64,000 nt of DNA from Shouchella patagoniensis (lineage in GTDB: Bacteria > Bacillota > Bacilli > Bacillales > Bacillaceae_D), in assembly GCF_002019705.1 (NCBI RefSeq), contig NZ_KV917377.1:1920565-1984564 (forward strand), in the 5' to 3' direction. Each line of letters opens with the position of its first letter. The first letter of the stretch is position 1. Positions 44,234 through 53,208 of the stretch are shown in pieces. The notes beneath the pieces were generated by a model. That model was not told the origin of the DNA. It was given only the letters and a program-made list of their open reading frames with translations, and did no database searches. Both the position numbers and the translations under genes were made by a program.

Positions 44234-45583
44234 CTATGAAAAGAAAAAGCTCAATCCAAATACAACAAAGAATCCAACTAGACCGATAATTGTTTCCATT
44301 ACCGTCCATGATTTAAGAGTATCTTTCTCAGACATCTCAAGGAAACGGTTAACAAGCCAAAATCCTGAATCATTTACATGGGATAATACTGTCGCACCAC
44401 ATGCAATTGAAATTGCAATTAACGCTAAAGATGGCTGTGAAAGATCAACCATTTCCAAAATTGGGGAAATTAATCCCGCTGCCGTAATCATTGCGACTGT
44501 TGCTGAACCTTGAGCCACTCGGACAAAGGTTGCGATTAAAAACGCAAGCAATACGAGTGGAAACCCTGAAGACGCCATTAGTTCACCCATTGCATCACCA
44601 ACACCGCTTTGAATAAGCACTTCTTTAAACACGCCGCCAGCTCCTGTAATTAAAATAACAATACCAGCAGGTTCAAGTGCTTTCGTTGTCATCGTTTGCA
44701 TTTCTTCCTTCGTCACACCACGACGCTTACCTAGGAAATACATCGCTAGCAGTGTTGCAATAATTAAAGCAACAAACGGATGGCCGATAAACGTTACCAC
44801 ATCTCGAAGCATTCCATCTTCAAGAACGATCCCCCCGGTCGTATTTAACAAAATAAGCACCAGCGGGGAAAAGATAATAAAGCATATTAATGAAAATGAA
44901 GGTAGCTGTTTTCTTTCTCCAGATTCTTTTTTAGCTTTCTCCGCAATATGAGCAGGTACACCAATGTGTAATTTGTTACCGATGAAGCGTCCAAATAATG
45001 GTCCTGCTACAATCATCGCTGGTATCCCGGCTATCACGCCAAACAACAGCATCCAGCCTAAATCAACCCCAATAACAGATGCAACTGCAATTGGACCTGG
45101 AGTGGGAGGAATAAAACTATGTGCCACAGCTAGTCCCGCCAGTAGAGGGATCGCATAGTAAAGCAAAGATTTTCCTGTGCGCATTGCAAGGCTATAAACG
45201 ATAGGAAGCAAGATAACAAGCGCAACATCTAGAAACACTGGAATTGCAACAATGAAACCTGTTAAACCTAAAGCCCATTGCGATCGTTTTTCTCCAAACT
45301 TATCAACGAGAGTAAAAGCCAGCCTTTCAGCCCCTCCAGATGTTCGAAGCATTTCTCCAAACATGGCTCCAAGTCCTACTACAATTGCAATAAACCCTAG
45401 CGTCCCTCCCATTCCTTCTTCAATGGTCTCAATTAAAAAACTTGGATCCATTCCTGTAAAAAGTCCGATAAAAATACTAGCAATCAAAAGAGCAAGAAAT
45501 GCTTGCATTTTCGAATGCATAATTAAATATAATAGAACGCCAATCCCAATAATTGTGATTAGTATTAAACCAGTTGCCGACAT
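44234..45583 (-). CDS. GntP-family permease (aldonate:H+ symporter)
   Basis: 449 residues, about twelve to fourteen hydrophobic segments. GntP motifs: EGMGGTLGFIAIVVGLGAMFGEML, IPVFLDVALVILLPIVY, HSFIPPTPGPIAVASVIG, RVAQGSATVAMITAAG and HVNDSGFWLVNRFLEMS. It lies 31 bases after the galactonate dehydratase gene as the last gene of the operon, so it is probably the D-galactonate (or related aldonate) importer. It is more distant from the C4-cluster permease at 26.6 kb than two recent duplicates would be. Confidence 0.9.
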   Translation of the reverse strand: MSATGLILITIIGIGVLLYLIMHSKMQAFLALLIASIFIGLFTGMDPSFLIETIEEGMGGTLGFIAIVVGLGAMFGEMLRTSGGAERLAFTLVDKFGEKRSQWALGLTGFIVAIPVFLDVALVILLPIVYSLAMRTGKSLLYYAIPLLAGLAVAHSFIPPTPGPIAVASVIGVDLGWMLLFGVIAGIPAMIVAGPLFGRFIGNKLHIGVPAHIAEKAKKESGERKQLPSFSLICFIIFSPLVLILLNTTGGIVLEDGMLRDVVTFIGHPFVALIIATLLAMYFLGKRRGVTKEEMQTMTTKALEPAGIVILITGAGGVFKEVLIQSGVGDAMGELMASSGFPLVLLAFLIATFVRVAQGSATVAMITAAGLISPILEMVDLSQPSLALIAISIACGATVLSHVNDSGFWLVNRFLEMSEKDTLKSWTVMETIIGLVGFFVVFGLSFFFS

Positions 45584-45614
45584 CCATTCTCCTCCTTCTA
45601 GTACAAGGGTCTAT

Positions 45615-46763
45615 TTACCACTCAGCGACACTGTTGTCTTTATGACGCCAGATAGGATTGCGCCAATTATGCCCAGTTTCAGCCATTTTCCGTACATGCG
45701 CTTCATTGATTTCAATACCTAGTCCAGGTTTATTCGGAATATCAACATATCCATCTTTGTATTTAAAAACGCTTCCATCTACTAAGTAATCAAGCAAGTC
45801 GGATCCTTGATTGTAATGAATACCTAGACTCTGTTCTTGAATAAAGGCGTTATGGCATGTTGCATCAACTTGTAAACAAGCTGCTAGAGCGATTGGTCCC
45901 AGAGGACAATGAGGTGCTGCCGCTACATCAAAAGCTTCCGCCATTGACAGGATTTTTTTGTTTTCTGTAATTCCCCCCGCATGAGATAAATCAGGTTGGA
46001 TAATGTCGGCATACCCATCAGTAAGCAAATTTTTAAAATCCCACTTTGAATACATACGTTCACCAGTTGCAATTGGTATAACTGTGTGGTTCGCAATTTC
46101 TCGTAATGCTTCATTATTCTCTGGCAAGACCGGTTCTTCGATAAACATCGGTCTAAATTGTTCTAATTCTTTCGCTAACATTTTGGCCATGGGCTTGTGA
46201 ACGCGCCCATGAAAGTCGATACCAATACCTACATAAGGACCAATTGCATCACGAATGGCTGCCACATTCTCTAACACCCGATCTATCTTTTCATAGGAAT
46301 CAATGTATTGCAATTCATCCGATGCATTCATTTTGACCGCGGTGAAACCTTGATCAACAACTGATTTAGCTGCTGCTCCTACATCAGATGGGCGGTCACC
46401 GCCAATCCATGAATAGACGCGAATCGATTCGCGGGCTTTTCCTCCTAATAATTGGTGAATCGGCACATTTAAATACTTACCTTTAATATCCCAAAGAGCT
46501 TGGTCAATTCCAGAAATCGCACTCATTAGTATTGGCCCTCCGCGGTAAAAGCCGCCACGATACATCACATTCCAGTGATCTTCAATTTGAAGAGGATCTT
46601 TTCCGATCAAATATTCCATCAATTCATCCACTGCGGCCTTAACAGTTGCAGCACGGCCCTCGATCACCGGTTCTCCCCACCCGGTAATCCCTTCATCCGT
46701 TTCAATTTTTAAAAATAGCCACCTTGGTTGTACTTGAAACAATTCATAATTAGTAATTTTCAT
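45615..46763 (-). CDS. dgoD: D-galactonate dehydratase
   Basis: Enolase-superfamily dehydratase of exactly 382 residues that converts D-galactonate to 2-keto-3-deoxy-galactonate. The metal ligands D183, E209 and E235 and the catalytic histidines H185 (GIDFHGRV) and H285 ([10 protein letters not shown]) fall at the same numbers I recall for E. coli DgoD, and [15 protein letters not shown] matches its N-terminus. Kinase, aldolase and permease genes in the same operon complete the De Ley-Doudoroff route to glyceraldehyde 3-phosphate and pyruvate. The start is the ATG at 46763 with AAAGGAT nearby. Confidence 0.93.
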   Translation of the reverse strand: MKITNYELFQVQPRWLFLKIETDEGITGWGEPVIEGRAATVKAAVDELMEYLIGKDPLQIEDHWNVMYRGGFYRGGPILMSAISGIDQALWDIKGKYLNVPIHQLLGGKARESIRVYSWIGGDRPSDVGAAAKSVVDQGFTAVKMNASDELQYIDSYEKIDRVLENVAAIRDAIGPYVGIGIDFHGRVHKPMAKMLAKELEQFRPMFIEEPVLPENNEALREIANHTVIPIATGERMYSKWDFKNLLTDGYADIIQPDLSHAGGITENKKILSMAEAFDVAAAPHCPLGPIALAACLQVDATCHNAFIQEQSLGIHYNQGSDLLDYLVDGSVFKYKDGYVDIPNKPGLGIEINEAHVRKMAETGHNWRNPIWRHKDNSVAEW

Positions 46764-46814
46764 TGATAATCATCCTTTATAAGCATTTTTAAATCATTTG
46801 TTAAATAACAGGTT

Positions 46815-47441
46815 TTATTTTTGAACTAATTGGACAAATGTTTTTGCTTTATTTGTTATTTCAAGTAAGTACTCATCAGTTACTTCAGTCTTTGTGTTTA
46901 CAAGCGAACTTCCGATTCCAAATGCTGTGGCGCCTGCCTTTTGAAAATCAACAATGTTTGTTTCGGTCACACCACCTGTTGGAACTAAAGGAATATGAGG
47001 AAGTGGACCCCGAATATCTTTTATGTAACCCGATCCAATGCTTGCTGGAAAAACTTTTATTAAATCTGCACCGTGTTCATAAGCCGTTAAAATTTCTGTT
47101 GGCGTATACGCCCCTGGAATGCTTACTTTGCCATAACGTTTCGTCAATTTAATTGTTTCTGTATTGACAGTTGGCGATAAGATAAAATCTGCCCCTGCCT
47201 CAATAGCGGACCTTGCTGACTCTGGATCCAAAACAGTCCCTGCACCAATCTTTATTTCACCTTTAAACACTTCTGCCATTTGTTTGATTCCTTCAATCGC
47301 GCCAGGCGAATTTAATGTAACCTCAACTAACTGAATGCCTCCTTCTTTCAAAGAATTGCCAATAAGAAGTAGGTCTTCTTTCTTCGCTCCTCTGATAATG
47401 GCTATAAGTTTATATGTATAAATCGCTTCAAGTGTATTCAT
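46815..47441 (-). CDS. 2-dehydro-3-deoxy-6-phospho-galactonate/gluconate aldolase (KDPGal/KDPG)
   Basis: Class I aldolase of 208 residues that splits 2-keto-3-deoxy-6-phosphogalactonate (or gluconate) into pyruvate and glyceraldehyde 3-phosphate. The Schiff-base lysine is K129 in LIKVFPAS and the catalytic Glu is E40 in LVEVTLNSP. IAIIRG and the GAGTVLDPESARSAIEAGADF segment are family hallmarks. An upstream in-frame extension reaches 47528, but AAAGGAG is eight bases before the ATG at 47441, which gives the usual N-terminus. The gap to the kinase gene is 13 bases. Confidence 0.92.
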   Translation of the reverse strand: MNTLEAIYTYKLIAIIRGAKKEDLLLIGNSLKEGGIQLVEVTLNSPGAIEGIKQMAEVFKGEIKIGAGTVLDPESARSAIEAGADFILSPTVNTETIKLTKRYGKVSIPGAYTPTEILTAYEHGADLIKVFPASIGSGYIKDIRGPLPHIPLVPTGGVTETNIVDFQKAGATAFGIGSSLVNTKTEVTDEYLLEITNKAKTFVQLVQK

Positions 47442-47454
47442 TATCTTCGCTCCT

Positions 47455-48408
47455 TTATCTGAGAACATCATCATGTTCATTTGCTTCCATGTAGGTTTGC
47501 AGTTGTTCTCTTGTGGGCAATCCCTCAATATCCCCGTTTACTTGTGTCACTAGTGCTCCTATTGCACATGCCCGTCTGATGGACTCTTCTATTGTTAATT
47601 CATCCAGCAATCCAGAAAGCAATCCTGCTGCAAACCCATCACCAGCTCCGATTGGATCAACAACGTGAGGCACATGAAAAGGAGCTACATATCCACTTTC
47701 ATGTTCTGTCTCGTAATAAGCTCCTGCTTCTCCAAGCTTAAGGACGACTGTAGCTGCACCAAGCATCTTGCAGTGACCCACGATCTCCACCTCATTCATC
47801 GTTCCAAATAGAAAAGTCCCTTCCCCTTTGCCTGGCAATACGATATCCGATAAGCCAATCAAATTTTTTATTAAATCGATACCGCCATTATCATCTAGCA
47901 ATTTTTTTCGAATATTAGGGTCAAAAACAATCGGTATCCCCGCATCTTTTGCTTTTTGAATAAGAGCGAACACTGTCTCCTCACATGACTTGCTTAAGGC
48001 CGGAGTAATACCAGTTAAGTAGAAGTAACGAACATGGGATAAATCTGCATTTTCAATATCTGTAGGCGTCATTTTGCTTGCTGCAGAACCCTTTCGATAA
48101 TAAAAAACAGATGTTTTTTCTACTGTTGTTTCTTCTTTTAAGAAAAGACCTGTTGGTGCATCCGTTGCCCACTTCACATTTGTTGTGTCTACCCCTTCGC
48201 CCCGGACAGCGTTTACAATTTTTGCTCCTAACTCATCCTTGCCAACCCTACTAATCCAACTCGTTTTATGCCCAAGCTTCGTTAAGCCTATTAACGTATT
48301 CGTTTCAGCTCCAGCAATGCGCGCCGAAAAATCTGTCGCATACCTTAACTGCCCATTTGTTTTCGGAGAAAATAAAACCATTGTCTCTCCGATACTTATA
48401 ACGTCCAT
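47455..48408 (-). CDS. 2-keto-3-deoxy-gluconate/galactonate kinase (PfkB family)
   Basis: Ribokinase-fold sugar kinase of 317 residues. VISIGETMVLFSP is at the start, AGAETNTLIGLTKLG and GRVGKDELG-like motifs follow, and the anion-hole/catalytic signature is DPIGAGDGFAAGLLSGLL near the C-terminus. It would phosphorylate the 2-keto-3-deoxy acid made by DgoD. The frame continues to 48438, but GGAAGG is correctly placed for the ATG at 48408, which sits one base after the IclR stop codon, so the two are translationally coupled. Gluconate or galactonate specificity cannot be separated by eye; the operon favours galactonate. Confidence 0.9.
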   Translation of the reverse strand: MDVISIGETMVLFSPKTNGQLRYATDFSARIAGAETNTLIGLTKLGHKTSWISRVGKDELGAKIVNAVRGEGVDTTNVKWATDAPTGLFLKEETTVEKTSVFYYRKGSAASKMTPTDIENADLSHVRYFYLTGITPALSKSCEETVFALIQKAKDAGIPIVFDPNIRKKLLDDNGGIDLIKNLIGLSDIVLPGKGEGTFLFGTMNEVEIVGHCKMLGAATVVLKLGEAGAYYETEHESGYVAPFHVPHVVDPIGAGDGFAAGLLSGLLDELTIEESIRRACAIGALVTQVNGDIEGLPTREQLQTYMEANEHDDVLR

Positions 48409-48409
48409 T

Positions 48410-49171
48410 TTAGACACCTTCCTTACGTACATATCCAAGCTTTGAAGAAATGATAGTAGACGTTTCCTTCAAGTGCTCAACTATGCGTTTTTCCTGTTTT
48501 AACATTCTCTCTTTCGGACCAGCTACACTAATTGCGGCCTGCATGGTACCTCCAACATCAAAAACAGGTGCTGCTAAACAATATAAGCCATCCTCATTTT
48601 CCTCGTCATCAATTGAATAGCCCATTTGTGAATATCCTTGAAGCTTTTTTTCTAGTTCTACTTTGCTCGTAATGGTCTGTTTTGTAATCGCTCTTAGTTT
48701 AATCGCTTTCATATACCTTTTTCTTTCAGTTTCGGGCATAAATGCAAGAAATGCTTTTCCTAGGCCCGTGCAATATAGCGGTTTTTTTCCACCTAAATAA
48801 GCTGACGTCCGGATGGAACGATTGCTATCAATTTTTGCGACATACACAAGCTCTTGTTCAACTAACACTGTCATAAAAACGGTTTCTTCAACCGCTTTCA
48901 TTAAATCCTTCAAAAATGGGGTACCTAAGGATGAAATATCAAGCGACTCCATTGCAGCATTGCCGACCGGTATTAATTTTGGTCCTAATGTCAATCGATT
49001 AAATTGATTGAGTGAAACATAATTCTCGTTCAACAACGTTTTAACTAAACCTGATGTACTACTTTGAGGCATATTGAGTGTTTCACTAATCTCCTTAATC
49101 GTCAGGCCACTAATATTCGCGCTCAACAATTCAAAAATTCGCAAAACACGTTCTGCTGATTTTACTGACAT
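48410..49171 (-). CDS. IclR-family transcriptional regulator
   Basis: 253 residues. N-terminal winged helix (SAERVLRIFELLSANISG, then TIKEISETLNMPQSSTSGLVKTLL) and a C-terminal IclR effector domain (YCTGLGKAFLAFMPE, then GYSIDDEENEDGLYCLAAPVFD). It heads the galactonate operon and would respond to galactonate or a keto-deoxy intermediate. The frame opens at a TTG at 49177, but GGAGG is six bases from the ATG at 49171. A palindrome just upstream (49183-49196) is its likely operator. Confidence 0.92.
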   Translation of the reverse strand: MSVKSAERVLRIFELLSANISGLTIKEISETLNMPQSSTSGLVKTLLNENYVSLNQFNRLTLGPKLIPVGNAAMESLDISSLGTPFLKDLMKAVEETVFMTVLVEQELVYVAKIDSNRSIRTSAYLGGKKPLYCTGLGKAFLAFMPETERKRYMKAIKLRAITKQTITSKVELEKKLQGYSQMGYSIDDEENEDGLYCLAAPVFDVGGTMQAAISVAGPKERMLKQEKRIVEHLKETSTIISSKLGYVRKEGV

Positions 49172-49182
49172 AAACAACCTCC

Positions 49183-49216
49183 ATCACATATGTGATTCCA
49201 AATCCTATATATGATT
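49183..49216. promoter_or_regulatory. Candidate IclR operator pair
   Basis: Perfect 14-bp palindrome ATCACATATGTGAT at 49183-49196, overlapping the ribosome site upstream of the IclR gene, and a weaker AATCCTATATATGATT at 49201-49216. Position suggests autoregulation of the operon. Confidence 0.55.
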
Positions 49217-49421
49217 CATTTCATCAAAAGAACCTTATCATGGTTCCTATGAAATAACAATAATAAATAAATTCTTCTACAAATTTTGCGCAAACGTCTC
49301 GTTATTTGTGCACAGCGCAAGAACGCAAGTTGCCAAGCTAGCGTCCGAACAGAAAAAAAGATGAAAAACTAGCGGCTGGTATGCAAAACAGAACACTCCA
49401 TTGAGTGTTCTGGCTTTTTTT
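49217..49421 (+). ncRNA. Candidate small RNA with its own terminator
   Basis: No plus-strand gene precedes the well-formed terminator at 49390-49421. The 100-150 bases before it contain self-complementary arms (TTTGCGC/GCGCAAG near 49287 and 49315), so a short structured transcript is possible. No riboswitch class was recognised and no promoter is clear. Both ends are approximate. Confidence 0.25.
49390..49421 (+). terminator. Orphan terminator
   Basis: Perfect 9-bp stem AGAACACTC / GAGTGTTCT, tetraloop, GGC, then seven T. No plus-strand gene lies in front of it. Confidence 0.75.
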
Positions 49422-49571
49422 GTATTACTATTCTCACTTATTTCCTTCCCCACCGTCATTCTTTAAACCTCAACAACAAAAACAATAGGAACCTTAAATT
49501 TCAGTGGTACCGGACAGTTTGTGCATATAAATATCAGCTATTAACAGCACTCGTGCTGGCCACCTGTAACA

Positions 49572-49606
49572 AAAAAACAACCAACTTTATTCGTTGGTTG
49601 TTTTTT
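49572..49606. terminator. Terminator overlapping the end of the TetR gene
   Basis: Perfect 14-bp stem AAAAAACAACCAAC / GTTGGTTGTTTTTT with the TetR stop codon (49587-49589) in the loop. On the minus strand it ends in six T. Confidence 0.85.
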
Positions 49607-50225
49607 GCTCCAGTGCACCATCGACCATTGGTAACATTAACGTATCAACAATACGTTCCACATACGCACGATCAAAAGGCTTCCCGATTAAGAAGATACG
49701 ATACGTAATTAATGCTGGTCCAATATCGGCGAGTAAATCTAGTTCAGTAGATTGAAGTGAATGATCTTTCTTTAAAAAGGGTTTGACAATGGATTCAATC
49801 GTCGTGCGATGACGTCGGTAGAAATCATTGTGAAGCCCTTTTTCTAGTTCCTGATTATGAGGCATCGCTGAACCGATCGCAGTCATCGCTTTTTGATAAC
49901 ATTTATTTTCATTTTGAAAAACAAGAGAGAGCATATCAATTAATTGACCACGCAATCCTTGGTCCGTATTCAGGTATTCTTCTAATGTTTCAAATGGACT
50001 AACAAACGAGGCCGCATCTATGACTAGTTCCGTTTTAGATGACCACCTTCTATAAATAGTCGCCTTCCCAACCTTTGCTCGCGCTGCAACAGCATCAATC
50101 GTTAATGCATCATATCCACATTCTGCAAGTACTTCTAACACGGTCGACAAAATCACTTCATTACGTGAAAGGTCTAGTGGGCGCCCCCGCTTGCTTTCCT
50201 CTTGTTCTTCCTTTTGCGTAGACAT
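49587..50225 (-). CDS. TetR/AcrR-family transcriptional regulator
   Basis: 212 residues. N-terminal TetR HTH: ALTIDAVAARAKVGKATIYRRWSSK, followed by a helical ligand domain. The DLLADIGPALITYRIFLIGKPFD stretch resembles the TetR_C_11 type often paired with efflux pumps. GAGAGG supports the ATG at 50225 (MSTQKEE) rather than the GTG at 50237 it touches. It is divergent from a DHA2 transporter gene with an inverted repeat over that gene's -35, so it is probably its local repressor. Confidence 0.88.
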   Translation of the reverse strand: MSTQKEEQEESKRGRPLDLSRNEVILSTVLEVLAECGYDALTIDAVAARAKVGKATIYRRWSSKTELVIDAASFVSPFETLEEYLNTDQGLRGQLIDMLSLVFQNENKCYQKAMTAIGSAMPHNQELEKGLHNDFYRRHRTTIESIVKPFLKKDHSLQSTELDLLADIGPALITYRIFLIGKPFDRAYVERIVDTLMLPMVDGALEQKTTNE

Positions 50226-50301
50226 GGGCTTATACACCTCTCATTTCACACGCCTTACTTCCTGTTTTATTTTATCATTCACATCCTTTTTTTACAATTA
50301 C

Positions 50302-50337
50302 GAAACTGTTGCGTTTCATATTTCTTGGTGGTAAGAT
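50302..50337 (+). promoter_or_regulatory. Efflux promoter with overlapping TetR-type operator
   Basis: -35 TTGCGT (50309-50314), a 17-bp spacer, and -10 TAAGAT (50332-50337). The inverted repeat GAAAC-N6-GTTTC (50302-50317) covers the -35, an arrangement expected for TetR repression. Confidence 0.6.
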
Positions 50338-50393
50338 AGTTTAGCTGAACGATCACGTTCCGTATTTGTATGTAAGGTTAGGAGGAATTTTTT

Positions 50394-51857
50394 ATGGCTG
50401 TTATTGGAAGTGGTGGCGGCGCAGCAGAGGAAACGAGTAGACCCGATATAAATCCGATTCCCGTGCTTGCCGTCTTATTATCAGGTGCATTTGTGGCGAT
50501 TTTAAGTGAAACCATTCTTAACGTTGCACTAAATGCAATTATGAGCGATTTTGGCGTTGCTTCAAGCACGGCACAATGGCTTGTAACTGGATATATGCTT
50601 GTTATTGGTACGCTTATACCAATATCTGCTTACTTTATGCAACGTTTTACGACTCGCCAACTTTTTATTACCGCGATGTCTCTTTTTACGTTAGGAACAC
50701 TTATTTCAGGTTTCAGCCCGGTTTTTAGCGTCCTATTACTTGGTCGACTAACCCAAGCTGTTGGAACAGCTATCATGATTCCACTTTTAATAAATGTTAT
50801 TCTATCTGTTATCCCCGTTGAACGTCGTGGTGCAGCAATGGGTATGGTTGGCCTTGTTATTATGTTCGCTCCAGCGATTGGTCCTACCGTATCCGGTCTA
50901 ATTGTGGAGAATTTTACATGGCGTTGGTTGTTTTACTTCATTCTACCGATATCCTTAGGCTCACTTTTCTTCGGAATGAAAGTGTTAACCAATATATCCG
51001 AAGTCTCAAAACCAAAGCTCGATATACTCTCATTTGTTTTATCTACTTTCGGTTTTGGTGGGGTTGTTTACGGTTTTAGTGCGGCAGGAAAAGGAGACGC
51101 TAGTTTCACAGATCCTCTTGTTTTTTCTTTCTTACTCATTGGGTTTGTTTCTTTACTCTTATTCAGCTGGAGACAGTTAAAACTAGAATCACCTTTACTT
51201 GATATTCGCGTGTTCCGGTACCCCATGTTCTTACTTGGGTTAATCCTTGTTATGCTTGTTATGATGACGATGTTCGCAATGATGCTTGTTATGCCCATTT
51301 ACATGCAAGGGGCTCTTTTATTTAGTGCTATTACAACAGGACTTATTATGCTACCAGGAGGCTTACTGAACGGTGCTATGTCGCCGATTATGGGGCGTCT
51401 ATTCGATAAGTTTGGACCTCGTCCATTATTAATTCCTGGTACGATTATTCTTGCAGTGATTGTCTTTACGTATCGCTTCACTGTTCCTGGCATTCCAATT
51501 TGGCTTGTCGTCGTGCAACAAGCGATTCTAATGATTTCAGTTGCCATGATTATGATGCCAGCCCAAACAAACGGACTTAATCAAATCCCAGAGAAACTTT
51601 ATCCACATGGTACAGCAATTATGAACACCTTAATGCAAGTATCTGGTGCGATCGGGGCCGCTTTGTTTATTGCCGTAATGGAAAACGGACAACAGGCTTA
51701 CTTAAGTGAAAATAGCATTGCTGACCCAACTCCAGCGCAAATGGCTGACGCTCTAACTTACGGCTCTCAGCAGAGCTTTTCGACAGGTTTCTACTTAGCA
51801 CTAGCTGCGATTGTCCTTGCTCTCTTTGTTCGTAGAAGCAGTATAAAAAACAAGTAA
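50394..51857 (+). CDS. DHA2-family (14-TM) MFS efflux transporter
   Basis: 487 residues with about fourteen hydrophobic segments. Drug:H+ antiporter motifs: SETILNVALNAIMSDFGVASSTAQWLVTGYML (helix 1 to 2), the GRLTQAVGTAIMIPLLI and AMGMVGLVIMFAPAIGPTVSG segment (motif C), typical of LmrB/EmrB-like exporters. AGGAGG is correctly placed for the ATG. The TetR gene and operator upstream suggest induction by a toxic compound. Substrate unknown. Confidence 0.92.
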   Translation: MAVIGSGGGAAEETSRPDINPIPVLAVLLSGAFVAILSETILNVALNAIMSDFGVASSTAQWLVTGYMLVIGTLIPISAYFMQRFTTRQLFITAMSLFTLGTLISGFSPVFSVLLLGRLTQAVGTAIMIPLLINVILSVIPVERRGAAMGMVGLVIMFAPAIGPTVSGLIVENFTWRWLFYFILPISLGSLFFGMKVLTNISEVSKPKLDILSFVLSTFGFGGVVYGFSAAGKGDASFTDPLVFSFLLIGFVSLLLFSWRQLKLESPLLDIRVFRYPMFLLGLILVMLVMMTMFAMMLVMPIYMQGALLFSAITTGLIMLPGGLLNGAMSPIMGRLFDKFGPRPLLIPGTIILAVIVFTYRFTVPGIPIWLVVVQQAILMISVAMIMMPAQTNGLNQIPEKLYPHGTAIMNTLMQVSGAIGAALFIAVMENGQQAYLSENSIADPTPAQMADALTYGSQQSFSTGFYLALAAIVLALFVRRSSIKNK

Positions 51858-51865
51858 TCTATAAA

Positions 51866-51897
51866 AACGTTGTGTCTTTTTAGGCACATCGTTTTTT
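51866..51897 (+). terminator. Terminator of the efflux gene
   Basis: Imperfect 12-bp stem AACGTTGTGTCT / AGGCACATCGTT with a tetra-T loop and six T. Confidence 0.65.
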
Positions 51898-52097
51898 ATT
51901 TGCGCATAAAGCGATATTCCATTAACCACTTCTACACATTCGATTTTTAAAGTGCATTAGAATGAATCTAACTGACCTCTCCATTAGTCTTGATAAATGA
52001 ACGTTCACATAGTTACTATAAGAGAGAAACAAGTACAGGAGAAAAAAGTAACCTTATAATGAAAGTATGAGAGTATTATTCTCGGGAAGGATTTTAA

Positions 52098-53033
52098 ATG
52101 GATATTACAACAGTTGTATTAACAATTACGACAATGGCAATCATCATCGTTTTTGGCGCAGCAATTGCAAGTAAAGTGCCAATTACAAAGGAAGCAAAGC
52201 AATTGTTTATGACTTTAATCATTAACATAGCTGTACCTTTCATTATCTTAAACGGGGTTTTTAATTCTGATATTACGGAAGGCGTTTTGCGACAAGTACT
52301 CATTATCTTCGTTGTCTCGATTCTTTTTAACATCTTCGCTGTTCTTGTAAGTCTACTTGTAGGTCGGATACTTGGTTTTGAGTGGTCTCTTGCAAAAAAA
52401 CTTGCACTACTTGCAGCAATTGGAAATACTGGATTCATTGGCATTCCCTTAGCAGCAGCAATATTTGGACCCATTGGCGGTTTACTAGCAGCTGTATTTG
52501 ATGCGGGGTTAGATGTTGTATTATTTTCACTCGGAATCTATTTACTTCAAAGCGATCAACGTTTTCACTTTAAACAATTAAAAGCACTTTTCAATTTACC
52601 CTTAGCAGCAATCCTCCTTGGTCTTTTATTTGCAATTAGCGGTCTTCACGCTCCTGTCCTTTTAAAAGATTTATCTAGTATGCTTTCAAGCCTTGCAGCT
52701 CCACTAGCAATGCTCTATATCGGCTTTTTACTTCCCCCCTTTTTCAAGAAGAGAGGAAAGATCTTTTTTCAAGAACTTTGGTACCCACTTACTATGCGAC
52801 TCGTTTTCATTCCGACCATTAGTGTTCTTATTATCGTAGCCATTCCAATGGACAATTTCCTTCAGCAGTTGTTTATCATTTTAACAGCAATGCCCACATT
52901 TATGCTTGCTACTGTATTATTTTCACGCTATACAAACGATGAAGAAAAAGCGGTTGTGACAACTGCTGTCTCGACGTTACTGTCACTCTTTACAATCCCT
53001 CTCATCGCCATTTTTGCTTCATTCTTTTTGTAA
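52098..53033 (+). CDS. AEC-family transporter (auxin efflux carrier fold)
   Basis: 311 residues, about ten hydrophobic segments in two inverted five-helix halves. ALLAAIGNTGFIGIPLAAAIFGPIGG and the QLFIILTAMPTFMLATVLFSRY segment with the helix-break prolines fit the AEC (malate/auxin efflux-like) family. GGAAGGA precedes the ATG. It is followed by an AraC-type regulator, but a long inverted repeat separates them. Known bacterial members carry malate, malonate or amino-acid-like compounds. The substrate here is unknown. Confidence 0.88.
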   Translation: MDITTVVLTITTMAIIIVFGAAIASKVPITKEAKQLFMTLIINIAVPFIILNGVFNSDITEGVLRQVLIIFVVSILFNIFAVLVSLLVGRILGFEWSLAKKLALLAAIGNTGFIGIPLAAAIFGPIGGLLAAVFDAGLDVVLFSLGIYLLQSDQRFHFKQLKALFNLPLAAILLGLLFAISGLHAPVLLKDLSSMLSSLAAPLAMLYIGFLLPPFFKKRGKIFFQELWYPLTMRLVFIPTISVLIIVAIPMDNFLQQLFIILTAMPTFMLATVLFSRYTNDEEKAVVTTAVSTLLSLFTIPLIAIFASFFL

Positions 53034-53090
53034 AAGCAATCCCAACAATTGATGTAGCCGCTCTTTTTAAATCATTGTTGTGATTGCTTT
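53033..53090 (+). terminator. Long inverted repeat after the AEC gene (putative terminator)
   Basis: Arms of about 20 bp, AAAGCAATCCCAACAATTGAT and ATCATTGTTGTGATTGCTTT minus one base and with one mismatch, separated by about 17 bases. The T-run is short (TTTAG), so it may be a weak terminator. Confidence 0.4.
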
Positions 53091-53208
53091 AGTCTTTAAC
53101 CCCTATTTCTACATCATTCTGATTAATCGAGTCATGCATTAAACTTCTCGTATTATTCACTATTTTATGTTACTATTTAACCGAATTTTCTATAAAAGGA
53201 GAATACTA

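Noticed and set aside
49277-49459. 60-residue minus-strand frame
   Set aside because: It crosses the orphan terminator, shows no ribosome site, and has unlikely composition.
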